IMG/VR virus record: IMGVR_UViG_3300020469_000164
Coordinates: 1-30,990 of that record
From: a virus
Direction: 5' to 3' (one strand)
Length of the DNA: 30,990 nt
A program made the translations under genes and the position numbers. The notes beneath the pieces are model-generated. The model ran no database searches. It was not told where the DNA came from and saw nothing but the letters and a program-made list of their open reading frames with translations. Shown piece after piece: positions 22,517-29,248 of the stretch. Position 1 is the stretch's first letter; each line of letters starts with the position of its first letter.

Positions 22517-23328
22517 TAAAAACTCGTATCAATTTTTGGTATTCTAGCATCGCCTGGGTCACTACTTAGAGGTGCTGGCATCTCTGGTGCGGCACCTTTC
22601 TTAATTTTCATTCCGTTTACACTTAATACTTGTGAACTTATAAGTGCAAATTGAGTTTTACCGTCTGGTGTTGAACAAAGTAGATCTGGTACTCCGTCGC
22701 CATCTCTATCCACTTTGAGGTCTAGTCCAATTGCTTTTGCAGTTTTAAATTCGCCGTTTTTATTTTTATAAACTATTTCGTCACCGGCTTTTGGTTCTGC
22801 AATACCATATACCTTTTTCCACACATCGCCGACAATTTGCTTACTGCGTCTTTTTGCTCTCATTCTATCGATAACTCCGCCTACTCTTGCTCCAGCCATA
22901 CCTAATGCTTTATTAAAGTTCGGTGTTAGAGCACCTCTCATGTTAGGTTTAGTTGCATACTTCATTGCAGAAGCGGCTCCTGGTTGTGTAGGATCAGTTG
23001 GATCAAATAAATTTTTTATTTTTTGTATAAGTGTAGGCCCTTTGCCTTTCTGCGCCTTTACTCGTTGCTTCTGTACCTGCCTTATAATAGATATATCTGC
23101 TTGTACAAAACCACCTATTGCAGGATCAAAAATATACATCAAGCCATCACCATTATCAATATATGCTTTTTGATCGACACCGCTTAATTCAAATTCAAAA
23201 GCATCATATTGATCTTTGTTTTTTAGAATGTTTTTCCACATTAATTTATCACCGTCCCTATCTAAGGAGGCCATGCGTCTACTTCTTCTATTTTCGTCTT
23301 CGAATTGAATTACTTCATTAATCTTCAT
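22516..23328 (-). CDS. Hypothetical protein with CTS-like start, 270 aa
   Basis: Function unknown. The start MKINEVIQFEDE fits the shared pattern but lacks a perfect (L/I)xE. Residues 10-75 are charged and helical (ENRRSRRMASLDRDGDKLMW), and a small beta-like unit (AYIDNGDGLMYIFDPAIGGF) follows. Residues 80-165 are basic and probably disordered (RQVQKQRVKAQKGKGPTLIQ; RVGGVIDRMRAKRRSKQIVG). A C-terminal domain near 180-245 contains DRDGDGVPDLLCSTPDGKTQ, a Dx[DN]xDG-type calcium-binding loop (DRDGDGVPD). The stop touches the ligase-like gene's start (TAATG). Confidence 0.8.
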   Translation of the reverse strand: MKINEVIQFEDENRRSRRMASLDRDGDKLMWKNILKNKDQYDAFEFELSGVDQKAYIDNGDGLMYIFDPAIGGFVQADISIIRQVQKQRVKAQKGKGPTLIQKIKNLFDPTDPTQPGAASAMKYATKPNMRGALTPNFNKALGMAGARVGGVIDRMRAKRRSKQIVGDVWKKVYGIAEPKAGDEIVYKNKNGEFKTAKAIGLDLKVDRDGDGVPDLLCSTPDGKTQFALISSQVLSVNGMKIKKGAAPEMPAPLSSDPGDARIPKIDTSF

Positions 23329-23584
23329 TTGTTTTGGACCTTGATTCTTTGATAATCTGTACGCCCTTTACAAATCTTTCTGGCCTGTTGCCTTTGATAG
23401 AATTAATTAGACGCCTTTGTAAGTCTAATGCTTCTGCTTCATCAAAGTTTTCTTGAATTAATTCGATTAAATTTAAGGCACTTTTGATAATGTGATTACC
23501 TCTAGACTCAATGACATTGAGTTTGTCTCTTTCTGAAACTATAGAGTTTAATTCATCTAAGATTGATCTGTGATTTAAGGACAT
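23318..23584 (-). CDS. Small conserved-type hypothetical protein, 88 aa
   Basis: No function known to me, although the core pattern (NVIESRGNHIIKSALNLIEL, then IQENFDEAEALDLQRRLINS) looks familiar from T4-like marine phages. It is an all-helical, charged protein with no catalytic motif. It has its own late-promoter match (23603-23610), an 18-nt leader and a GGAG ribosome site. It lies between the helicase gene and the CTS-type block and overlaps the latter's first gene by 11 nt, so it is transcribed into that late block rather than with the primase-helicase unit. Confidence 0.82.
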   Translation of the reverse strand: MSLNHRSILDELNSIVSERDKLNVIESRGNHIIKSALNLIELIQENFDEAEALDLQRRLINSIKGNRPERFVKGVQIIKESRSKTNED

Positions 23585-23602
23585 TTTATCTCCGTTTAAG
23601 CA

Positions 23603-23610
23603 TATTTATC
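23603..23610 (-). promoter_or_regulatory. T4-type late promoter, leadered class
   Basis: Minus-strand GATAAATA, 18 nt before the ATG at 23584, with GGAG in the leader. It opens the 23.6-20.5 kb overlapping gene series. Confidence 0.62.
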
Positions 23611-23614
23611 AAAA

Positions 23615-25000
23615 TTACTTCTTCTTGAGGAGATTCCTAAGTTCCAAACCTTGCTGTACAATGTCAACATTGTCTTCTGTGGCATCATCGTCGCTTCTAA
23701 TCGCTGAAGATCGTTTGAGTGTTTCGGTCATTGTTATTGTGTTGATGGTGTCATATGTTTCTTCGTCTTCCTCTAGGTCTTCGATTCTCAGTGTTTCTGG
23801 GTTAAATTTTAAGTCTACCTTACTGCCAACACCACTACTTGAACGTGTTTTCATGAACTGTATCTGATATCTACCACGTTCTCTCATGGCATTACTTGTA
23901 AATATACCCACAACATTATCTGCTGTTTGTATTTTACTAATACCACCTGCAATATGACTGTGATCAAACTCTATTTCCTCTACTGCACCTCTGTTTAACT
24001 GCGATGCTGTGACTAACAGTACATTTAATTCTACTGCTAAGTTACGCAACTCTTCAGATACATACTTGTCTTTAATAAACAAGTCACTTGGTGACACTTT
24101 TCCACTAATTGGCATCATCAAATCCAAGTAATCTACCAATAATGCGTCTACTTTGATGCCTGTTTGTATCTCATATTCTCTCAAAAACGACCTAATATCA
24201 TTGGCATTTACACCATTGCTCATCTGTTTTATGCGGAATTTACCTGCACCTTTACCTTTCATTACTACTTTTAGGTGAACATCATCCATGTTTTTCATGA
24301 CATCTCTGGTTGCATATTCACTGACCATAGCATCAATACGCATACTTGACAGTTGTTCACTTAACTCTAGACTCAAATAAACAGTATTAAGTCCTGCTTG
24401 ACTCCAGTTTACACCTAAGTTTTGTAAAAACAAACTCTTACCTGCACCTGAACCACCTGCAAATACTGTAAGTTCTCCCCTATTAAGTCCACCATATAAC
24501 TTTTGATCGAAGTTTTTCCAGCCTGTGCTTATTGCTCCTGCTTGATCTTTAATCCATTGTAATCTTTCTTTAGGATTTTCATAATAATCTAAACCAAAAT
24601 CACTTACTAAACCTACGCCAGTTGCTTCTTTGATAAGTGCCTCTACACTACCATAGTCTTTATTTTCTAATAAGTCTGTACTATCTAGTATTGCTTTTTC
24701 TAATGCTTTATGTCTACAGAATGTTTCAAACTCATCCATAAACCAACTCATATGACTGTCATGTGCATCTTCAACTGGCTTTAATTCTATGCCGTTCACT
24801 GCTTCTAGTTGTTCTAGTGTCGGAATACTAGCATATTTGTTAGCATGGTCTTTTAAAAACTCTACTGCTTCTCTGTATTTTCTATTAAACATGTAAGGCT
24901 CAACGATATTGTTTACCCTTACGAATACATCAGGATCTGTAACTAAAAATCTTAGAAACAGTTCTTGTATATCTTCGCCGTATTCTTTTATATCACTCAT
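23615..25000 (-). CDS. gp41: Replicative DNA helicase, T4 gp41/DnaB type, 461 aa
   Basis: RecA-fold hexameric helicase that unwinds the phage replication fork. Residues 1-150 are an N-terminal helical domain (DIQELFLRFLVTDPDVFVRV). The C-terminal ATPase begins about 155: TGWKNFDQKLYGGLNRGELT, then Walker A FAGGSGAGKS (about 180-189), VYLSLELSEQ (the H1a/DnaB-typical Glu region), and Walker B VDALLVDYLDLM. A basic loop region and TASQLNRGAVEEIEF follow, with KTRSSSGVGSK near the arginine-finger end. Length fits T4 gp41 (475). It overlaps the primase stop by ATGA, as expected for a primosome pair. Confidence 0.95.
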   Translation of the reverse strand: MSDIKEYGEDIQELFLRFLVTDPDVFVRVNNIVEPYMFNRKYREAVEFLKDHANKYASIPTLEQLEAVNGIELKPVEDAHDSHMSWFMDEFETFCRHKALEKAILDSTDLLENKDYGSVEALIKEATGVGLVSDFGLDYYENPKERLQWIKDQAGAISTGWKNFDQKLYGGLNRGELTVFAGGSGAGKSLFLQNLGVNWSQAGLNTVYLSLELSEQLSSMRIDAMVSEYATRDVMKNMDDVHLKVVMKGKGAGKFRIKQMSNGVNANDIRSFLREYEIQTGIKVDALLVDYLDLMMPISGKVSPSDLFIKDKYVSEELRNLAVELNVLLVTASQLNRGAVEEIEFDHSHIAGGISKIQTADNVVGIFTSNAMRERGRYQIQFMKTRSSSGVGSKVDLKFNPETLRIEDLEEDEETYDTINTITMTETLKRSSAIRSDDDATEDNVDIVQQGLELRNLLKKK

Positions 25001-25986
25001 AACATTTTACTCTGTACTTCAATCTTAATTTTATTTGCGACAGCATATTTAATTATACTAGATAATGTCAAAAGTCTGCCATATTTGAGTACCGCATCAC
25101 CAACATCTTTTATATCAGTGTGCCAAGGCGGGAAACTTACTTCCCACCCTAGTTCAGCGGCCTGCCTTATTAAATCTTTACCTGGTGCATCTCTGTCCGG
25201 GCAAAGTATTACTCTTTTATTTAACGAATTTATCTGTTGTATCTGTCTTTCGTTCATGGTATTACCTAATACACTTACACCATCTATTAGTATAGCATCA
25301 ATAACACCTTCTGTTACTACTACAATGTCTCTATCTGAATAAATGTATTTGTCTATATTAAACACATATCCTGCTTGACTGTTGTTAATATATTTAGGTG
25401 TTTCTTTTGTAGGTGGATTTATATGCCTACCTACATATCCTACTACTTCTTGGTTGTAGTAGAATGGTATTATTAATCTGTTCTTTAACATAAAGTCATC
25501 ACAAATAAACAAATCATAATTTGTGTCTAGCAGTTTTCTTTCTTTTGCATACAACATTATATTTTCATGTGCTTCGTTGTATGGCAGTTTAGGAATATCT
25601 CTGACGTTTACTACATTTGGTAATTCTACTGGTTTAAATTTTTCATAGTTTATTACAATATCATCAAGTTCGCTATCAAACTCTTCGATCTTCATAAGTT
25701 CTAGTACAAGTTTCTTTACACTTTCATTAGTTGCACCTAACTTTACAACTAAGTCCTTATACTTTTTACCAATCTTTTTGCTAGGACTCCATCCTGTAGA
25801 GAAGCCACAGTTAAAACAGTTATACGCAATCTTAGGACCAGTGGCAATTACACCTGCTCTACCTCTTCTATCGTTACACATAGGGCAACTAAAAGTTACC
25901 CAACCAGCAGGTGTCTTTTTATGCTTATGCGGTATATGAGATGTTAGTAACTCGTGTACCTGTTGTATTGCGTCAGAGTGCTCCAT
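24997..25986 (-). CDS. gp61: DNA primase, T4 gp61 type, 329 aa
   Basis: Makes RNA primers for lagging-strand synthesis together with the gp41-like helicase. The N-terminal zinc-binding module has CPMC (Cys34, Cys37) and CFNC (Cys57, Cys60). The central core includes CDDFMLKNRLIIPFYYNQEV, then the TOPRIM domain with VVVTEGVIDAILIDG (about 218-235) and VILCPDRDAPGKD (about 257-270), containing the conserved Glu and DxD. The start ATG at 25986 is preceded by a strong sigma70-type promoter whose -10 ends only 7 nt before the ATG, so the mRNA may have little or no leader. The stop overlaps the helicase start. Confidence 0.95.
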   Translation of the reverse strand: MEHSDAIQQVHELLTSHIPHKHKKTPAGWVTFSCPMCNDRRGRAGVIATGPKIAYNCFNCGFSTGWSPSKKIGKKYKDLVVKLGATNESVKKLVLELMKIEEFDSELDDIVINYEKFKPVELPNVVNVRDIPKLPYNEAHENIMLYAKERKLLDTNYDLFICDDFMLKNRLIIPFYYNQEVVGYVGRHINPPTKETPKYINNSQAGYVFNIDKYIYSDRDIVVVTEGVIDAILIDGVSVLGNTMNERQIQQINSLNKRVILCPDRDAPGKDLIRQAAELGWEVSFPPWHTDIKDVGDAVLKYGRLLTLSSIIKYAVANKIKIEVQSKML

Positions 25987-25993
25987 TGCTGTT

Positions 25994-26022
25994 ATTATAC
26001 TAGATTATATGTATGAAGTCAA
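25994..26022 (-). promoter_or_regulatory. Strong sigma70-type (early) promoter for primase-helicase
   Basis: On the minus strand the -35 is TTGACT (26017-26022), the -10 is TATAAT (25994-25999), and the spacer is exactly 17 nt: a near-perfect host consensus. It overlaps the end of the sulfotransferase-like gene. The -10 ends 7 nt before the ATG, so +1 falls close to the start codon. It is the only clear sigma70-type promoter noticed in the window, consistent with early expression of the replication proteins. Confidence 0.88.
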
Positions 26023-26535
26023 GTTAAAATCTATCAGTTTTATATCTTGTGCATACTTCTCTAGTACACGATCTTTCATGTTATTATCAAATGCAGATAC
26101 ATCGTCTAAATCATCTACTGGGAAATGATAATCGAGTATGTACTCGCTTTTTATGTTAAATGTTTTATGTAAAAAATCACTTATATCTTCTAAATGTACA
26201 AATTTATTAATTAAGTTTATGTTGTCTTGATATGTTCCTATATAAGATGGCTCGTGATAAAACAATTCGCTGTTTACATAGTCACTAAAAGTTATATTTT
26301 CATACACATCTTTTTGAATGATGGCTTTCCATCTAAATATACTGCGTTCTCTTGTAAATGGATTTCGTACAAACATGATATTTTGTAAATTACTATCAAA
26401 CTCATTTAAATCAAACATATGATGAGGTGCGGCATAATCCAATAAATTATGATCAAATAATTTTTTTCCTATCCACCGTGTGCCACACCTAGTAGGAAAC
26501 ACACAGGCGTGGATGCCGTTGTTCAACTTATGCAT
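26005..26535 (-). CDS. Sulfotransferase-like protein, 176 aa
   Basis: Predicted PAPS-dependent sulfotransferase. The 5'-phosphosulfate loop is CVFPTRCGTRWIGKK (residues 11-25), and the 3'-phosphate binding block is IMFVRNPFTRERSIFRW (53-69), with the usual R...S pattern of the carbohydrate (Sulfotransfer_2) group. The fold's C-terminal catalytic part (KFVHLEDISDFLHKTFNIKS, about 110-130) is present but short compared with typical members of 250 or more residues. It could modify a host or phage surface sugar. No late promoter with a strong match was found (ATTAAATA at 26541-26548 is a weak candidate). It is followed by the primase promoter. Confidence 0.78.
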   Translation of the reverse strand: MHKLNNGIHACVFPTRCGTRWIGKKLFDHNLLDYAAPHHMFDLNEFDSNLQNIMFVRNPFTRERSIFRWKAIIQKDVYENITFSDYVNSELFYHEPSYIGTYQDNINLINKFVHLEDISDFLHKTFNIKSEYILDYHFPVDDLDDVSAFDNNMKDRVLEKYAQDIKLIDFNLTSYI

Positions 26536-26543
26536 AGTAATAT

Positions 26544-27362
26544 TTAATTTCTGAGGAGGATTTTATCAAATGATCCTGAATTAGTTGGACCAGGAGAATA
26601 TTTAAATCTTAAGAAATTAAAGTTGCCTGTGAAACTGTAATAAGTTACACCAGACACATTTGCCATTGGTATTCTTTCTAAATTGTTGACTACAGGAACA
26701 CTTGCCCAATTGGAATCATCGCTTGATGGTGCTTGTAAACTTAAACTACCTTCTACAAAAACATTACCTGTAAATGTAGTTGAGTATAAGCCTATTGTAT
26801 GAGTTGCATCTCTAAAGTTTTTGTGTTGATTACCTTCGAATGAACCACTAGTGAATTCATTTGCGGCATCACCGTTGCCAGTATTTTTAGTTTGGCTCCA
26901 AACATTTGCAACCTGCGTTGCTACTGGAGTTGGGTTTGCATCATTCTTTACTATTAATGTGCAAAGTATTCCATTATTGTAATCAGAATAGATCGGAGTC
27001 TTAGTGCCATCGTCTGCAACATTTTTAAATGAAACTTTGTATTGCCCTTCAACTAAGGAATTCATATCTTCTTCTGACAGTTTGAGTTCTGCTGTACCTT
27101 TATTAAGACCAGGTACTGCAAACCTTGTCAATACTTTTTCGTTAGTAGAGTATTTGATAATGTCTGCTTGTATATCATTATTATACACATTTTCTTTTTT
27201 TCTATCTTGATTTGTAATATTGATGTACACGATATTGTCCATACCTTTGTGTACTATAAATTCTTTTCTGTTCATACTTCTGTTATCCACATAATAATTT
27301 TCCTGCTTCTTTACAAGATTCAGTGTGTTTGATTGATACATTAATAGTGTTAAATTGCTCAT
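26544..27362 (-). CDS. Structural protein, probably baseplate or tail, 272 aa
   Basis: No exact family, but beta-rich features are clear: SMNRKEFIVHKGMDNIVYIN (about 29-48) with LTRFAVPGLNKGTAELKLSE (about 87-106) resembles the N-terminal domain of upper baseplate proteins. The second half is Asn, Ser, Thr and Gly-rich (GNVFVEGSLSLQAPSSDDSN; SFTGNFNFLRFKYSPG) and looks like fibre or adhesin material. It is transcribed from a late-promoter match (27384-27391) with a 21-nt leader carrying AGGAA. It diverges from the 123-residue plus-strand gene. Confidence 0.7.
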   Translation of the reverse strand: MSNLTLLMYQSNTLNLVKKQENYYVDNRSMNRKEFIVHKGMDNIVYINITNQDRKKENVYNNDIQADIIKYSTNEKVLTRFAVPGLNKGTAELKLSEEDMNSLVEGQYKVSFKNVADDGTKTPIYSDYNNGILCTLIVKNDANPTPVATQVANVWSQTKNTGNGDAANEFTSGSFEGNQHKNFRDATHTIGLYSTTFTGNVFVEGSLSLQAPSSDDSNWASVPVVNNLERIPMANVSGVTYYSFTGNFNFLRFKYSPGPTNSGSFDKILLRN

Positions 27363-27383
27363 ACATGTTCATTCCTTATAATG

Positions 27384-27391
27384 TATTTATC
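27384..27391 (-). promoter_or_regulatory. T4-type late promoter, leadered class (divergent pair)
   Basis: Minus-strand GATAAATA, 21 nt before the ATG at 27362, with AGGAA in the leader. It faces away from the plus-strand promoter at 27400-27407, only 8 bp away. Confidence 0.65.
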
Positions 27392-27399
27392 TACAAAGG

Positions 27400-27407
27400 T
27401 ATAAATA
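27400..27407 (+). promoter_or_regulatory. T4 late promoter, perfect consensus, leaderless class (divergent pair)
   Basis: TATAAATA is the exact T4 late consensus. It ends 5 nt before the ATG of the lone plus-strand gene (AAAAT then ATG), with no Shine-Dalgarno. Confidence 0.78.
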
Positions 27408-27412
27408 AAAAT

Positions 27413-27784
27413 ATGCAGGACCAACAGGAAATACAAGAAAAGTTTCCTTTCTTTACTATGCTTACTTATGGTGAGAAGGAATACTTTGGTATAGTTCAAA
27501 ATCAAGACAATGCAGTCACATCTTTCTACGATTATAATGTGCTAGTTGCACCCGAAGAAAAGAAACAATTTGTAGAATTAGGAGAAACATGGTGGTGGGA
27601 AAGTAATCGGCAAATCCCTATTGATGTGTTTTTATTTAATGAGATGAGAGAATTTAGGAATTGTTTAAAAACATTCAATAACAAAGATATAGATGTTATA
27701 TTTGGTCCAGTGACCAGCATTCATAATCTAGTTAAGAAAAGAATTAAAAGAAGAACAATTCAATTAGTCAAGAAGGCTGACTAA
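27413..27784 (+). CDS. Conserved-type hypothetical protein, 123 aa, the only plus-strand gene
   Basis: Function unknown, although its pattern (QDQQEIQEKFPFF near the start, then EKEYFGIVQNQDNAVTSFYD, GETWWWESNRQIPIDVFLFN and KKRIKRRTIQLVKK) looks familiar from marine T4-like phages. It is a compact aromatic-rich fold with a basic C-terminus. The start is set at 27413, behind a perfect late promoter; a longer in-frame ATG at 27323 would read into the divergent gene and lacks support. The stop lies inside the last codons of the convergent DnaE-like gene (21-nt tail-to-tail overlap). Confidence 0.85.
   Translation: MQDQQEIQEKFPFFTMLTYGEKEYFGIVQNQDNAVTSFYDYNVLVAPEEKKQFVELGETWWWESNRQIPIDVFLFNEMREFRNCLKTFNNKDIDVIFGPVTSIHNLVKKRIKRRTIQLVKKAD
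27764..27784. repeat. 7-bp hairpin spanning two convergent stop codons
   Basis: TTAGTCA (27764-27770) and TGACTAA (27778-27784) are exact reverse complements around a 7-nt loop, and each arm contains one gene's stop codon. The flanks are T-rich when read in each direction of transcription, so it could act as a weak bidirectional terminator. Confidence 0.5.
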
Positions 27785-28339
27785 CTTATTTAACTGAACA
27801 ATTATTGCCATCGCATAACTATATGCATGAGACTTCTTAAAGGAGTATGTGTCATTGTCACCTTTGATCCAAACTTCCTTTTCAATATCACTCCAACTTT
27901 TGCCGACTAAATGTCTTTTACCAGGCCTTATCATTGCAAGTATCATTGCTAGTTGATCTATGTTTGTAGGCTTATGTTGGTTTACAATATCAAAATGATT
28001 ACTAATATGAAATAGTTGCTCTACTATTTCTTTAGCACCAAATAAATCCCATACAGGTTCTTGACTACATAATCTATCTAACTCCTGCTCTGATTCTATA
28101 TTGTTGTATACACTATTGTTTAGTACATCTAATTTAAAATAACCTAAATCATCTGCTTCTTTGTGATCAATATTACTTAACCCTGTTACAGGATCATGGG
28201 GTATAGGCTGTATATAAACGCCTGTGTTGTGTTTTTCCATGCCACCTGGACGTTTGATACTACCTGTGATATTATCTAACACACAAAGCAGTTTATCGCG
28301 GTTAGCCATATCGATATCTACATCAAAATCAATCTTCAC
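27764..28339 (-). CDS. Mini C-family DNA polymerase (DnaE palm)-like protein, 191 aa
   Basis: Reduced relative of the bacterial DNA polymerase III alpha subunit palm. Blocks appear in DnaE order: KIDFDVDIDMANRDKLL (Asp6 and Asp8 match the two PDFDVDF palm aspartates), KHNTGVYIQPIPHDP (36-50; DnaE's 'H..GVVI' block), DLGYFKLDVLNN (Asp71 matches the third palm aspartate, E. coli D555), HKPTNIDQLAMILAMIRPGK (122-141; DnaE's 'RPGPM' block), and FKKSHAYSYAMAII (167-180; DnaE's 'KSHAAAYA' block). PHP, fingers, HhH, OB and tau-binding regions are all absent, in a protein of about one sixth usual length. Whether it can polymerise is unknown. It overlaps the MazG gene by 11 nt. Confidence 0.8.
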   Translation of the reverse strand: MKIDFDVDIDMANRDKLLCVLDNITGSIKRPGGMEKHNTGVYIQPIPHDPVTGLSNIDHKEADDLGYFKLDVLNNSVYNNIESEQELDRLCSQEPVWDLFGAKEIVEQLFHISNHFDIVNQHKPTNIDQLAMILAMIRPGKRHLVGKSWSDIEKEVWIKGDNDTYSFKKSHAYSYAMAIIVQLNKLVSLLD

Positions 28340-28580
28340 TGAACAATAAACTCCACTTCATTAGTTTTTCTTTTTTAACTGCCATACGTTTTTGTATTTG
28401 TTCATCAGTAACAAGGCCGCCATTTTTGAGTATATCTATCATACACATGACATCGCCGATCTCATCTTGTAATTGTTTATAATCACACGGTTCATCAAAT
28501 CTTATCATTTTGCTACATGCCTGAATAAGTTCTGCACATTCCTCCATTGTGATTACTAACATTTCTTCTCGTTTTTTCAT
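28329..28580 (-). CDS. MazG-like nucleotide pyrophosphohydrolase, 83 aa
   Basis: Predicted all-alpha NTP pyrophosphatase, hydrolysing (d)NTPs or ppGpp-type nucleotides to monophosphates with Mg2+. The motifs are MEECAELIQA (EExxE: Glu13, Glu14, Glu17) and DEIGDVMCMIDIL (ExxD: Glu40 and Asp43). At 83 residues it is a single-helix-bundle form like phage MazG and dCTPase types. It sits between thyX and the DnaE-like gene in overlapping order, so it is probably part of the nucleotide-supply group. The real substrate cannot be told from sequence. Confidence 0.85.
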   Translation of the reverse strand: MKKREEMLVITMEECAELIQACSKMIRFDEPCDYKQLQDEIGDVMCMIDILKNGGLVTDEQIQKRMAVKKEKLMKWSLLFSED

Positions 28581-29248
28581 ATCTCTTTACCTTTAAATTC
28601 TTCTGCAAGTGGAAATATGTTTGCTATAACATCTGCTACTGCATGAGCAATGTCAATGTGCTCTTGCTGTGTACCATTTGCACCACGTAATTCAATGTAG
28701 TGAATCCAACTACGCAACGTACCGTTAACATACATTCTGCTCATTGTATTACCTTCTGGTAATACTGCTCTTGCTTGTTCTTTAGCAATACCGTTTTCTA
28801 TTGCCCAAGTATATGTGTCTGTTGCTTGTCTAATTAGATCCTCTTGTTTTTGTCTCCATTCCAACTCTAACTCTTCGTTATCTGTTTTAATACTGTTCTG
28901 TCTATTTTTAAGATCTTGTAATCTAGCCTCACGGATTTCAAAACTTAGATCCTGTGTAGGGTCAGCATAACGTTGACTAAACTCTTGGAAACTAAAACTT
29001 CTGTGCCTTAGTATTTGACGTGCAATGTCTCTGGTTGTTTCAATCTCCAAACATGCTGACACCATTTCAAGTGGTGACCAATGTTTGTGTTTCATCAAAT
29101 ACTTCACAAGTTTTTCATTTGTTTCTATATTATTTTGATTGTTTGGGTTACTTACCCTGGCGCAATAGGCTATTAAGTCTAATGCTGAATGTTTGTGCAA
29201 AGCATCATTATATGGTGCTTGGCTGTGACTTACTATTTTTACGTTCAT
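28577..29248 (-). CDS. thyX: Flavin-dependent thymidylate synthase
   Basis: Converts dUMP to dTMP using methylene-tetrahydrofolate, FAD and NADPH, to supply thymidine for AT-rich phage DNA. The signature RHRx7S is present as RHRSFSFQEFS (residues 81-91). Other family blocks are visible: HWSPLEM (56-62), EQARAVLPEG and GTLRSWIHYIELRG. Length (223) is typical. It overlaps the zinc-finger gene at ATGA upstream and the MazG gene downstream. Confidence 0.97.
   Translation of the reverse strand: MNVKIVSHSQAPYNDALHKHSALDLIAYCARVSNPNNQNNIETNEKLVKYLMKHKHWSPLEMVSACLEIETTRDIARQILRHRSFSFQEFSQRYADPTQDLSFEIREARLQDLKNRQNSIKTDNEELELEWRQKQEDLIRQATDTYTWAIENGIAKEQARAVLPEGNTMSRMYVNGTLRSWIHYIELRGANGTQQEHIDIAHAVADVIANIFPLAEEFKGKEI

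Noticed and set aside
26541-26548. ATTAAATA 5 nt before the sulfotransferase ATG as a late promoter
   Set aside because: Only 6 of 8 positions match TATAAATA; too weak for a feature, though the 5-nt spacing is noted.
27323-27412. Earlier start for the plus-strand gene (ATG 27323)
   Set aside because: It runs into the divergent gene and past its promoter; the later ATG has a perfect late promoter 5 nt upstream and begins the aromatic-rich conserved sequence.
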